Shown piece by piece: positions 36,410 to 43,699 of a DNA stretch of 64,000 bases. Made by a program: the position numbers and the translations under genes. The stretch lies in contig NZ_CP054916.1 in assembly GCF_013364155.1 (NCBI RefSeq), forward strand, positions 2,724,501 to 2,788,500. The letters are read 5' to 3'. Source of the DNA: Streptomyces sp. NA02950. GTDB lineage: Bacteria > Actinomycetota > Actinomycetes > Streptomycetales > Streptomycetaceae. Position 1 is the first letter of the stretch, and every line of letters begins with the position of its first letter. The notes beneath the pieces are model-generated. The model ran no database searches. It saw only the letters and a program-made list of their open reading frames with translations, and was not told the DNA's origin.

Positions 36410-37516
36410 TCAGCGCTCCGTGGCCGCCAGCTGCCCGCAGGCCCCGTCGATCTCCTGCCCCCGGGTGTCCCGGACGGTCACCGGCACACCGTGCGCCTCC
36501 AGGGCCGCCACGAACGCTTTCTCGTCCTCGGGGCGGGAGGCCGTCCACTTGGAGCCGGGCGTCGGGTTGAGCGGGATCAGGTTGACATGCACCCGGTGGC
36601 CCTTGAGCAGCCGGCCGAGCAGATCGGCCCGCCACGCCTGGTCGTTGATGTCCTTGATCAGGGCGTACTCGATGGAGATCCGGCGGCCGGACTTCTCCGC
36701 GTACTCCCACGCGGCGTCCAGGACCTCACGGACCTTCCAGCGCGTGTTGACCGGGACGAGGGTGTCGCGCAGCTCGTCGTCGGGGGCGTGCAGCGAGACC
36801 GCGAGCCGGCACTTGAAGCCCTCGTCGGCGAAGCGCAGCATCGCCGGAACCAGTCCGACGGTGGAGACGGTGATCCCGCGCTGGGACAGGCCAAGACCGT
36901 CCGGCTCGGGGTCGGTGAGCCTGCGGACGGCGCCCACGACCCGGTTGTAATTGGCCAGCGGCTCGCCCATGCCCATGAAGACGATGTTGGACAGCCGGGC
37001 CGGACCGCCGGGGATCTCGCCGTCCCGCAGCGCCCGCATCCCGTCGACGATCTGGTGGACGATCTCGGCGGTGGACAGATTGCGGTCCAGACCCGCCTGG
37101 CCGGTGGCGCAGAACGGGCAGTTCATCCCGCAGCCCGCCTGGGAGCTGATGCACATGGTGACCCGGTCCGGGTAGCGCATCAGCACGGACTCCACCAGCG
37201 TGCCGTCGAAGAGCCGCCACAGGGTCTTGCGGGTCGTGTCGTCGTCACAGCTGATGTGACGCACCACGCTCATCAGGTCCGGAAGCAGCCCGCCCGCCAG
37301 CTTCTCGCGCGCGGCGGCGGGGATGTCCGTCCACCGGGCCGGATCGTCGGTGTACCGCGCGAAGTAGTGGCGCGACACCTGACCGGCCCGAAAGGGCTTC
37401 TCCCCCAGCGCCGCGACGGCCTCTCGGCGCTCGGCGGGGGTGAGGTCGGCAAGGTGCCGCGGGGGCTTCTTGGCCCCGCGCGGCGCGACGAAAGTGAGTT
37501 CTCCGGGCTTAGGCAT
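36410..37516 (-). CDS. rlmN: 23S rRNA/tRNA (adenine-C2) methyltransferase RlmN
   Basis: 368 residues. The radical-SAM 4Fe-4S cluster motif CGMNCPFC has Cys129, Cys133 and Cys136. Supporting blocks are [17 protein letters not shown] and the C-terminal Cys360 in GACGQ, which together define RlmN. It methylates A2503 of 23S rRNA and A37 of some tRNAs. The ORF is intact although its first six codons and ribosome binding site lie inside the integrated element's 40-bp direct repeat. Its former neighbour cdsA is now 13.7 kb away, so its upstream region comes from the element. Confidence 0.95.
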   Translation of the reverse strand: MPKPGELTFVAPRGAKKPPRHLADLTPAERREAVAALGEKPFRAGQVSRHYFARYTDDPARWTDIPAAAREKLAGGLLPDLMSVVRHISCDDDTTRKTLWRLFDGTLVESVLMRYPDRVTMCISSQAGCGMNCPFCATGQAGLDRNLSTAEIVHQIVDGMRALRDGEIPGGPARLSNIVFMGMGEPLANYNRVVGAVRRLTDPEPDGLGLSQRGITVSTVGLVPAMLRFADEGFKCRLAVSLHAPDDELRDTLVPVNTRWKVREVLDAAWEYAEKSGRRISIEYALIKDINDQAWRADLLGRLLKGHRVHVNLIPLNPTPGSKWTASRPEDEKAFVAALEAHGVPVTVRDTRGQEIDGACGQLAATER

Positions 37517-37536
37517 GGTCCACCCAGTGTCGCAGA
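37497..37536. repeat. Left attachment site (40-bp direct repeat, rlmN side)
   Basis: Perfectly identical to 51213-51252. It contains the rlmN start codon (37514-37516), the first 20 coding bases and 20 upstream bases including GGGTGG as ribosome site. Bases diverge on both sides: G versus C before, T versus C after. Confidence 0.95.
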
Positions 37537-37643
37537 TCGATTCCTGTGACCTGCGGCCGTCGCCCCGGAGGGTGGTCGTTGACGGTCGTTGTTGGTCGTC
37601 GTTGGCCGCCCTCGGACGGCCCCCAGACGGCCCCGCCGTCGCC

Positions 37644-38891
37644 CTACGAGGGAAGGAATCCAGGCTTGGCCTGGCCGAGGTCTCGCAGGTGAGACAGGTA
37701 CTCCTGTGCTGCTGGCTCGGTCGCGTACCGTTTCTTGACCACGGCCGCCAGTTCCCGGCTGGTCATGATGAGCGACGGAACAGACTGCCGCTCCCCTTGA
37801 AGTGCACGCTCGCCATGGATCAGTGCCTGTTCGAGGTCTCCCTCTCGGGCCGCCGTCACACCGAGCGTGACCCGCGCTTCGGCGTTCCGCATCGGGCTGC
37901 GCTCCGTGCCATCGAAGTCCGTACCAGTCCGCAGCACCTCATCAGCCAAGGTGCGGGCGAGCTTGTCTTCGCCGACGAGCCGATAGCAGTCCATCGCGTA
38001 GAAGTCGAACTTCGCCGGATCCACCACGAAGTGGTGATCGAGGTTGTCAGGGTGCGGCATCCCTTCAAGCAGGCGCCGCCCGCGGTCGAGAGCAACCTCT
38101 GTCTGCCGACGGTCGCCGAGACGGGCCCACGCCTTGGCTTCCTGGGCAGCGAGCTGCACAGCCACGCTGTGGTTCCCCGCTCGCTCGGCGCCCGCTTGGG
38201 CCGCAGCGATGACGCCCCGGTAGTCGCCCGTGGTCAGCGCGAACCACGCGCGCATCTCATGCGCCCAGCCCGCCACCTCCGCGTGATCAGACTCAGTCGC
38301 CAACGAGAGAGCCGCGCGGCGGGTGGACTCCGCGGCGTGGCGGTCACCGGAGTCGTATTCCACACAGCCGACGAGAAGAGCCAGCCAGCCGGAAAGCGCC
38401 AGCACCTCACGATGCTGTGCGAGCGTGAGGTTCTTCGAGGTGAGGTCGACGACGCGCTTCAGCCATTGGCGCCCCTCCAGGAGGAGCTGTTCGCTCGGCA
38501 AATGCGGATACTCCGAGCAAAGGCGATCCGTGGTCATGCGGAGCGCATCCAAGGTGGCATTGTCCACGTCGGATCGGTTGAGGCGACTGACAATTTCGAG
38601 CGTCTCCATGCCACTCGCAACAAGGATTTCCGCATCGCCATTCCGACGTGACGGCGCAGGAAACAACGCGTGCGTCACGGTCCCGAATGTGGCCGCGATG
38701 ATGGGGCGGTAGAACTCTCCGGGCATGGCCCCGGACTCCCAGCGCTTCCACTGGCGCACCATGCTGTCGTCGGCTGGCAGCTCCGTCGAGGCATGCGCCC
38801 TCATCGCCTTGACCGCGTCGAGCTGGGACCAGTCACGCGCCATCCGCTCCGCTGCGATACGTCGCGCCCATGCGGGCCTGCCGTCGCTCAT
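37644..38891 (-). CDS. XRE-family regulator with TPR-like C-terminus
   Basis: 415 residues from the ATG at 38891, where GGAGGAGG precedes the start. The N-terminal 90 residues resemble a helix-turn-helix of the XRE group ([20 protein letters not shown]). The rest is an all-helical array of about 35-residue units, typical of TPR-type sensor domains of Streptomyces regulators ([53 protein letters not shown]). It is the leftmost gene of the element and reads toward rlmN; read-through could supply rlmN transcripts. It is likely a regulator of excision, replication or transfer. Confidence 0.8.
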   Translation of the reverse strand: MSDGRPAWARRIAAERMARDWSQLDAVKAMRAHASTELPADDSMVRQWKRWESGAMPGEFYRPIIAATFGTVTHALFPAPSRRNGDAEILVASGMETLEIVSRLNRSDVDNATLDALRMTTDRLCSEYPHLPSEQLLLEGRQWLKRVVDLTSKNLTLAQHREVLALSGWLALLVGCVEYDSGDRHAAESTRRAALSLATESDHAEVAGWAHEMRAWFALTTGDYRGVIAAAQAGAERAGNHSVAVQLAAQEAKAWARLGDRRQTEVALDRGRRLLEGMPHPDNLDHHFVVDPAKFDFYAMDCYRLVGEDKLARTLADEVLRTGTDFDGTERSPMRNAEARVTLGVTAAREGDLEQALIHGERALQGERQSVPSLIMTSRELAAVVKKRYATEPAAQEYLSHLRDLGQAKPGFLPS

Positions 38892-38937
38892 CTCGCCCTC
38901 CTCCGGGTATCTACCGCGAGTCTGGTCCGTCGGCCGA

Positions 38938-38986
38938 GGGGACACGCAAGAGGACAGAACGGTGACACCTCAAGTGTCCCCTGTCC
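38938..38986. promoter_or_regulatory. Nested GACA/TGTC inverted repeats upstream of the XRE gene
   Basis: GGGGACAC (38938-38945) faces GTGTCCCC (38974-38981). Inside, GACAC-ctcaa-GTGTC is a tight palindrome (38964-38978). GGACAG (38952) and CTGTCC (38981) add a third pair. It lies 47-95 bases upstream of the XRE start, so an autoregulatory operator is likely. Confidence 0.5.
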
Positions 38987-39049
38987 GATCCTGCTGCCCC
39001 TTCGCTGTCACTTATTTCGAGTGGCGCGACCTGTCATGGTTATTTCAGA

Positions 39050-39403
39050 TCACATACCACCCGAGTTGGCGCGCTCTTCGAGTGCCGCCACGCGCTCCGC
39101 CAATACCTGAATCTGGAGGCGCAATTCCTTGAGTTCTTCGCCGACGCCCCGGCTGCCCTCTGACAGCTCCGACTTACCTCCCGCGACGAAATACCCACGA
39201 TTCCCCGCAGAGACAACCAACCCTTCGTCCATCAGGATGCGCATTCCGTCTCGGACGGTCTGCGTGGCGTATCCGAACTCCTGCGCCATCTCCTTGACCG
39301 TCGGCAGCTTGCCGTCCGGGTAGCTGCCGCTCTCGATCCGACCGCGCATCGCGTCGGCCACCTTCACCGGCTTGGGCCTCGGGTCGCTCGCCACACCACT
39401 CAT
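39050..39403 (-). CDS. GntR-family regulator (KorSA-like)
   Basis: About 117 residues from the ATG at 39403 (a longer ATG at 39469 is in frame but overlaps a palindromic region). The winged helix (KVADAMRGRIESGSYPDGKLPTVKEMAQEFG, then TVRDGMRILMDEGLV) is GntR type, and a coiled-coil-like tail ends in LQIQVLAERVAALEERA. There is no effector domain. In pSAM2 a GntR-type protein, KorSA, represses the activator of replication and transfer; this gene is a plausible counterpart, but no pra-like activator was recognised here. It reads away from the transfer genes. Confidence 0.85.
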   Translation of the reverse strand: MSGVASDPRPKPVKVADAMRGRIESGSYPDGKLPTVKEMAQEFGYATQTVRDGMRILMDEGLVVSAGNRGYFVAGGKSELSEGSRGVGEELKELRLQIQVLAERVAALEERANSGGM

Positions 39404-39461
39404 GGCTTCGAGGGTATCCGGCGGCGCCAACTCCGACCGGGCCGTGCATACCCAGTTGCGA

Positions 39462-39497
39462 ACTAGCATGAGCTAGTGCAAGCTAGCTTCCGTTAGC
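39462..39497. promoter_or_regulatory. CTAG palindromes upstream of the GntR-type gene
   Basis: ACTAGC-atga-GCTAGT (39462-39477) and AAGCTAGCTT (39480-39489) are perfect palindromes, followed by GTTAGC. CTAG is rare in bacterial DNA, so this cluster is likely an operator, best explained by autoregulation of the adjacent GntR protein. Confidence 0.55.
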
Positions 39498-39886
39498 CCG
39501 CGAGAGCCGATCCGGTGACCAACGACTGACCTGCACAAACACGCCCGGAGGGCCCCGTGAAACGGGTTCAAAGGAAGCGCTCGTTGCTTCAGAACTGAAC
39601 AGTGAATCGAGATGGGGTGAGAGCCCCCATCCCCGAGGACGACCGGGTTACGTCGTCGGCGGCATCACCACGTGCTGGCTCTGGAGAACACCCCTCAGGG
39701 TGCCACCCGGCCGCGCCGCCCTGCTCGCGTCAGAGCAGCGACGATGACGCACCGGAATCCAGGGCCCGGATGGGTTGGCACCCAAGTCCCTACATGCGCT
39801 TCGAGCGCGCACGGTCCTCGACAACGGCCGCCAGCGGCTGGTGTCGAGAGGCCGCGTCCGCTCGACACCGAGTGGTCGAAACCAGA

Positions 39887-39919
39887 GCGGTCCCCCGGGT
39901 TGCCCCCCCGGAGGACCGC
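39887..39919 (+). terminator. Strong hairpin just upstream of the zinc-ribbon genes
   Basis: GCGGTCC-c-CCGGG pairs with CCCGG-a-GGACCGC, 12 pairs with one mismatch and a short loop. It ends 16 bases before the GAGAGG ribosome site of the first zinc-ribbon gene. It may act as attenuator or leader structure. Confidence 0.5.
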
Positions 39920-39947
39920 GTACAGGCACCTGAATGAGAGGCAACCT

Positions 39948-40076
39948 GTGATCACCAGCATGACATGCGGCTCCTGCGGGGGCGCCGGCGGTCGGACCGA
40001 GACCACCTCGGAAGGCGGAGTCACCCGCCAGACCTGGCGCACCTGCGGCTCCTGCTGCGGAAGCGGGACCCGCTGA
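39948..40076 (+). CDS. Mini zinc-ribbon protein (DnaJ-like CxxCxGxG), 42 residues
   Basis: GTG start at 39948 with GAGAGG seven bases upstream. The 42 residues carry CGSCGGAGG near the start and CGSCCGSG at the end, two CxxCxGxG repeats like those binding zinc in the DnaJ cysteine-rich domain. No J domain is attached. Its stop overlaps the next start by one base. Function unknown. Possible roles are an RNA/DNA-binding knuckle or a chaperone-like adaptor. Confidence 0.7.
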   Translation: MITSMTCGSCGGAGGRTETTSEGGVTRQTWRTCGSCCGSGTR

Positions 40077-40198
40077 TGGGCGCCCCGATCCGCTGCACCA
40101 CCTGCAACGGCACCGGCGGAGGCCAATGGGTCATCACCGGCAACGGTTCCCAGACCCGCCAGCCCTGCGGCTCGTGCGGCGGTAGCGGGACCCGGTAG
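40076..40198 (+). CDS. Second mini zinc-ribbon protein, 40 residues
   Basis: ATG at 40076 overlaps the previous stop (TGATG). It also has two CxxCxGxG repeats, CTTCNGTGGG and CGSCGGSG, at the same spacing as its neighbour and ends in the same GTR, so the pair arose by tandem duplication. Between the repeats lies a Gly/Gln/Thr/Ser stretch. A 47-bp leader repeat follows its stop. Confidence 0.72.
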   Translation: MGAPIRCTTCNGTGGGQWVITGNGSQTRQPCGSCGGSGTR

Positions 40199-40227
40199 CC
40201 GACCTCTGTCACCTCAAGCGCCCGGGT

Positions 40228-40274
40228 GCGGTCGTCCTCTCGCCAAAGACCGCGACCGCCCCGGGCCCTACCCC
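40228..40274 (+). repeat. Leader repeat, copy 1 (47 bp)
   Basis: Matches 47431-47476 with one substitution and one single-base indel. It contains GCGGTCG/CGACCGC, a 7-bp inverted repeat, ends in CTACCCC and lies 29 bases ahead of the next start codon (40304). It marks the beginning of a gene block and is probably a transcriptional boundary or shared control site. Confidence 0.85.
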
Positions 40275-40303
40275 CTGCCTGACCAGGCAGCAGGAGTTCC
40301 GTG

Positions 40304-40621
40304 ATGCGTACATTCATAGGAGATCAGGAGGCCGTCAGTGCCTCTGAGTTCGAGGAGTTGGCTTTCGGCTTCGATGAGGGGCCTGTCGGCCTGGACCGTG
40401 AGTTGTTCGTCGGTCCGCCGCACCCGGAATCGGCGAAGGACCGCCAGGCGCGGCTGGCCGTGGCGCGGGAGGTCCTGCGCGACCTGCGTGAGGCTGCTGC
40501 CGCTGGCGATGAGATCGCCGGATGGGACGCGCTCTACGCCAAGGAGCTGACCAAGACGGTCCCGCTGTTGCGGTCCGCCGCGCGCACGCGCCGTTCCTCG
40601 AGGAAGGGGGCGGCGGCATGA
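40304..40621 (+). CDS. Conserved-type element protein of unknown function
   Basis: 105 residues from the ATG at 40304 (GTG at 40301 is in frame; CAGGAG lies seven bases upstream). Acidic at the front, then an Ala/Arg-rich helix (RQARLAVAREVLRDLREAAAAG) and a basic tail. No domain is recognised. It starts a run of overlapping genes leading to traB: its stop overlaps the start of the DUF2786 gene. Confidence 0.6.
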   Translation: MRTFIGDQEAVSASEFEELAFGFDEGPVGLDRELFVGPPHPESAKDRQARLAVAREVLRDLREAAAAGDEIAGWDALYAKELTKTVPLLRSAARTRRSSRKGAAA

Positions 40622-41364
40622 GCGAGTACATCTCTGACGGTCTGCTGGCGAAGGTCCGTGCTTTGCTGGCCAAGGCGGAGGATGCCGGAGCCACAGAGGC
40701 CGAGGCGGAAGCGTTCACCGCGAAAGCGGCCGATCTGATGGCCAAGCACGGCATCGAGCGGGCGCTGCTGGCCGATGCCCAGCCGGAGACGGACAGGCCC
40801 ACCGATCGCGTAGTGCTGGTCGACAACCCGTGGGGCGGTCCGAAGAAGTCACTGCTGTGCTACCTGGCACAGGCGATGCGCTGCGAAGGCATCTACACCA
40901 CCCGCCGGGACGCGCCGGGCTACCGGGTCCACCTCTTCGGCTATGCCTCGGACCTGGAACGGCTAGAGGTGCTGTACACCTCTCTGCTGCTCCAGATGGC
41001 CAACGGTGCCGCTCACCTGGACATCCCGTATTGGGACACACCCCGCCGGTACAGATTCTCCTGGATGGTCGGCTTCGCTTCAACCGTGGCCCATCGGGTC
41101 AAAGCGGCCGAGGATCACGCCCGATGGCAGGCCGGTAACACCACCGCACAGACTGGTACCGGTCGCAGTGCGGAGCTGGTGCTTGCCGACCGGTCCGCCG
41201 TCGTGGGCGCGATGGTCAAGGAGCACTACGGGCGCGTGCGCTCCCGCAAGGTCACGGTTACCGGAACCGGCTACCGAGCAGGCCAGGAAGCCGGACGGCG
41301 GGCCGACATCGGCACCACCCGGCTCGGCGCCTCCGCCGCACGGCAGATCGGCGGTGCCCGATGA
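40618..41364 (+). CDS. DUF2786 domain protein
   Basis: 248 residues. The ATG at 40618 overlaps the previous stop (ATGA). Residues 1-50 match DUF2786: LLAKVRALLAKAEDAGATEAEAEAFTAKAADLMAKHGI, a short helical motif seen in phage- and plasmid-linked proteins of unknown role. The remainder is mixed alpha/beta (DNPWGGPKKSLLCYLAQAM, FGYASDLERLEVLYTSLLLQM) with a conserved-looking YWDTPRRYRFSWMVGFA. No catalytic motif is obvious. It is coupled to the GGDEF gene by a 4-base overlap. Confidence 0.78.
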   Translation: MSEYISDGLLAKVRALLAKAEDAGATEAEAEAFTAKAADLMAKHGIERALLADAQPETDRPTDRVVLVDNPWGGPKKSLLCYLAQAMRCEGIYTTRRDAPGYRVHLFGYASDLERLEVLYTSLLLQMANGAAHLDIPYWDTPRRYRFSWMVGFASTVAHRVKAAEDHARWQAGNTTAQTGTGRSAELVLADRSAVVGAMVKEHYGRVRSRKVTVTGTGYRAGQEAGRRADIGTTRLGASAARQIGGAR

Positions 41365-42260
41365 GTCACACACTCGCCGCCCTGTCCGCCGCCGCCCCGC
41401 TGGCCACCGGATGGGCCGTCCACGGGCTGTGGTTCCGCCGCAGCCTCGACCGGGCCCGCCGCGATCCTCTGACCGGTCTGCCCACACGGGCCGGGTTCGA
41501 GAAGGGTGCCGGGCAGCTGCTGCGCAAGGAGCGGTGCGCGGTGCTGCTCATCGATTTGGACGGCTTCAAAGCCCTGAACGACACGATGGGCCACGCGGCC
41601 GGGGACGCGGCCATCCGCGCGGCCGGTGAGCGCCTGGGCGTCTGGGTGCACGTGCAGAACGGGGCCGTTGGCCGGTTGGGCGGTGATGAGTTCGCTGCCG
41701 TAGTCAGCATGCCGCACCCGTCTGATCTGCCCGTGGAGCTGTCCACGCTGCACCGGATGGTGTGTGAGCCGGTGGAGTTCGACGGCCACCTGATCCCGTT
41801 GGGCGCCTCGATCGGCGCCTACCACGGCCCTCACCCCGCCCCGGCCCTGTCCGTCGCGCTCCGCCGGGCGGATGAGGCGATGTACGCCGCCAAGCAGTCC
41901 GGCGGCGGCTGGGCCATCACCGACAACCCCACTCCCGCATACCGCACCGTGAACGGCCGTCGCGACGGCCGCAACGGCACCAGCAACGGCACCAGCAATG
42001 AGGACCCCATGAGCACCCGCTACGACGGCTATGACCTCTTCGAAGAGGCCGACGACTACGCCGACTTCGAGGACGAGGAGTTCGAGGACGCGGAGGAGTG
42101 GCAGCCGGACGCCGGCCAGTGTGACCGCTGTTCGATGGCGCCGGGTGAGGTCATCGAGCCGCTTGGCTTGTGCTGCGCCTGCTCGATCGGCCAGGGCGCC
42201 GATCCGGAGAACTGCGTGTGCGGCCCCGCCCCGGACGACGGCGCGGAAGGGGCCTCGTGA
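41361..42260 (+). CDS. GGDEF-domain protein (putative diguanylate cyclase) with cysteine-rich tail
   Basis: 299 residues. After a short hydrophobic start comes a near-canonical GGDEF domain: DPLTGLPTRAGF, DLDGFKALNDTMGH, intact GGDEF at 107-111. The inhibitory RxxD site five residues upstream is absent (VQNG). So it could make c-di-GMP without product feedback, if active. Residues 170-215 are Ala/Gly/Asn-rich. The last 80 residues, from a possible internal ATG at 42009 with AGGA upstream, are acidic and Cys-rich (CDRCSMAPG, CCACSIGQG) and may be a separately translated small protein. It overlaps both neighbours by 4 and 1 bases. Confidence 0.82.
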   Translation: MSHTLAALSAAAPLATGWAVHGLWFRRSLDRARRDPLTGLPTRAGFEKGAGQLLRKERCAVLLIDLDGFKALNDTMGHAAGDAAIRAAGERLGVWVHVQNGAVGRLGGDEFAAVVSMPHPSDLPVELSTLHRMVCEPVEFDGHLIPLGASIGAYHGPHPAPALSVALRRADEAMYAAKQSGGGWAITDNPTPAYRTVNGRRDGRNGTSNGTSNEDPMSTRYDGYDLFEEADDYADFEDEEFEDAEEWQPDAGQCDRCSMAPGEVIEPLGLCCACSIGQGADPENCVCGPAPDDGAEGAS

Positions 42261-43315
42261 TGACCACAGTGGCCGAGACTGACCAGGTCGCCGCTCCGCA
42301 GGTGCCGCCGCTGTCCCGTCGGGAACGGATCCTGCTGGTGGTGGTCGGTGCTGCGGGCATCGGCGTGGGCGGGCTGGGGTTCGCGGCATCGTTCGATGCG
42401 GTGTCGGCGGCCGGGGCCCGCTGGGGGTTCCGGTATCCGTGGATGCTGCCGGTGGGCATCGACGCTGCCGTGCCGGTGTTCACCGTGGCCAACCTGCTGC
42501 TGATCCGGATGAACATGCCGCTCGCATGGGTGCGCTTCGTGCCCTGGGCGCTGACGCTGGTCACCTGCTGGCTGAACGTCGCGGCCGGGCACTCGCTGTC
42601 GGCCAAGGTCGCGCACGGGACGATGCCGCTGCTGTGGGTCGTGCTCTCCGAAGTGGCCGCGCACGTCTACGCCGTGCGGATCGGCGCCGCGATCGGCAGC
42701 CGCATGGAGCGCATCCGGCGCTCGCGCTGGCTGCTCGCTCCGCTGTCGACGTTCGCCCTGTGGCGCCGCATGACTCTGTGGGAGATCACCTCCTACGCCG
42801 ACGCCCTCGCCCGCGAGCGCGAGCGGCAGCTGGCCCGCGCCGAGCTGCGTGAGCAGCATGGGCGGCGGTGGCGCTCGAAGACCCCGCGCCGGGAACGCGT
42901 GCTGCTCAAGCTCGGCGACCAGGCCCCCGCCACCGCAGCCGAGCCGGACCCCATGCCGGCACCTCCGCCCCCGGCGGAGCCGAAGCAGGAGCACCGCCAG
43001 GCCGAGGAGCCCAAGGCCGAGCCGAAGCCGCGGCGGCGGCCGGGCAGGGCGGCCAAGCCCTCCCGGAAGGTCCGCGGTTTCGATGAGCTGCTCACCGAGG
43101 CCCGCGAGGTCACGGCCGACTGGCCGGAGGAGCGGCTGAAGGCCGAGCCGATCCGGAAGGAGCTTCGCTGTAGCGCGGAGCACGCCCGCTCACTGCGCGA
43201 TGCGCTGAAGGCCGAACGCGCCGCCGACAGCCCTGCGCTGCATCCCGTGGCCACCGAGCCCGACACCACCACCGCCGAAGACGAGACCGATCACACCGAG
43301 GAAGAAGCAGCATGA
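42260..43315 (+). CDS. DUF2637 membrane protein
   Basis: 351 residues from the ATG at 42260, overlapping the GGDEF stop (TGATG). The front half (about 30-165) has four hydrophobic segments with FGFRYPWMLPVGIDAAVPVF-like features, matching DUF2637, a family found beside FtsK/TraB genes on Streptomyces plasmids and AICEs. The rear half is highly charged (Arg/Lys/Glu/Pro) with a short helix-turn-helix-like end (LKAEPIRKELRCSAEHARSL). It is perhaps a spread or transfer accessory that could anchor DNA or TraB at the membrane. Confidence 0.78.
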   Translation: MTTVAETDQVAAPQVPPLSRRERILLVVVGAAGIGVGGLGFAASFDAVSAAGARWGFRYPWMLPVGIDAAVPVFTVANLLLIRMNMPLAWVRFVPWALTLVTCWLNVAAGHSLSAKVAHGTMPLLWVVLSEVAAHVYAVRIGAAIGSRMERIRRSRWLLAPLSTFALWRRMTLWEITSYADALARERERQLARAELREQHGRRWRSKTPRRERVLLKLGDQAPATAAEPDPMPAPPPPAEPKQEHRQAEEPKAEPKPRRRPGRAAKPSRKVRGFDELLTEAREVTADWPEERLKAEPIRKELRCSAEHARSLRDALKAERAADSPALHPVATEPDTTTAEDETDHTEEEAA

Positions 43316-43602
43316 CCAAGACCACCAGCCATCACCCCGCCACCCAACACACCCTGGTGCGCTACACCGGCAAGCCGCACACGCTGACGTGCCGCCCGGA
43401 GCGGCTCACCGTCCACACCGCACGGGCGTGTGTCAGCCGGGGCCGCCGTACCGCCGAAGCTGTCCACGTCTACGAGACGACCGACCGCGACGGCACCCAA
43501 ATCCACGTCGTCCACGTCCACTTCGGCTCTGGCCACTGGACGGGCGTCGACTTCGTCACCGACATCTACGAGATCCCCACCGAGGCCCTCACCGCGCTCT
43601 AG
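43312..43602 (+). CDS. Hypothetical element protein, 96 residues
   Basis: ATG at 43312 overlaps the previous stop by four bases. It is His/Thr-rich and seems beta-rich (HVYETTDRDGTQIHVVHVHF, then DFVTDIYEIPTEAL). No known domain. It is the last gene before the traB terminator hairpin. The overlap shows co-expression with the DUF2637 gene. Confidence 0.65.
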   Translation: MTKTTSHHPATQHTLVRYTGKPHTLTCRPERLTVHTARACVSRGRRTAEAVHVYETTDRDGTQIHVVHVHFGSGHWTGVDFVTDIYEIPTEALTAL

Positions 43603-43628
43603 GGATCACCAGCACCGCACAACCGCGA

Positions 43629-43669
43629 CGGGCCCGGCCTCCCACCTCTCACAGCGTCGGCCGGGCCCG
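43629..43669 (+). terminator. Terminator hairpin ahead of traB
   Basis: CGGGCCCGGCC (43629-43639) pairs with GGCCGGGCCCG (43659-43669), 11 perfect pairs and a 19-base loop. It ends the preceding operon, or attenuates it, before traB, which has its own GGAAGGA ribosome site. Confidence 0.65.
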
Positions 43670-43699
43670 CCCATCCCTCCTAGTTGGAAGGAACCACCA

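Larger units (their letters stand above)
39404..39947. other. 544-bp gene-free control region with hairpin chain
   Basis: No convincing coding sequence. The first 100 bases hold CTAG palindromes likely bound by the GntR protein. From 39554 to 39919 at least ten short perfect hairpins follow each other, ending in a strong one at 39887-39919 just before the zinc-ribbon genes. It could be a structured leader, a regulatory RNA or a replication feature. Confidence 0.6.

Noticed and set aside
36410..37516. rlmN as a gene broken by the element
   Set aside because: The left repeat supplies the start and first codons, and the full 368-residue ORF with all cluster cysteines is intact.
39602..39937. 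A 111-residue open frame in the element's control region
   Set aside because: It lacks a ribosome site, its composition is random Arg/Ser/Pro, and it runs through the hairpin chain and a stop-free high-GC stretch.
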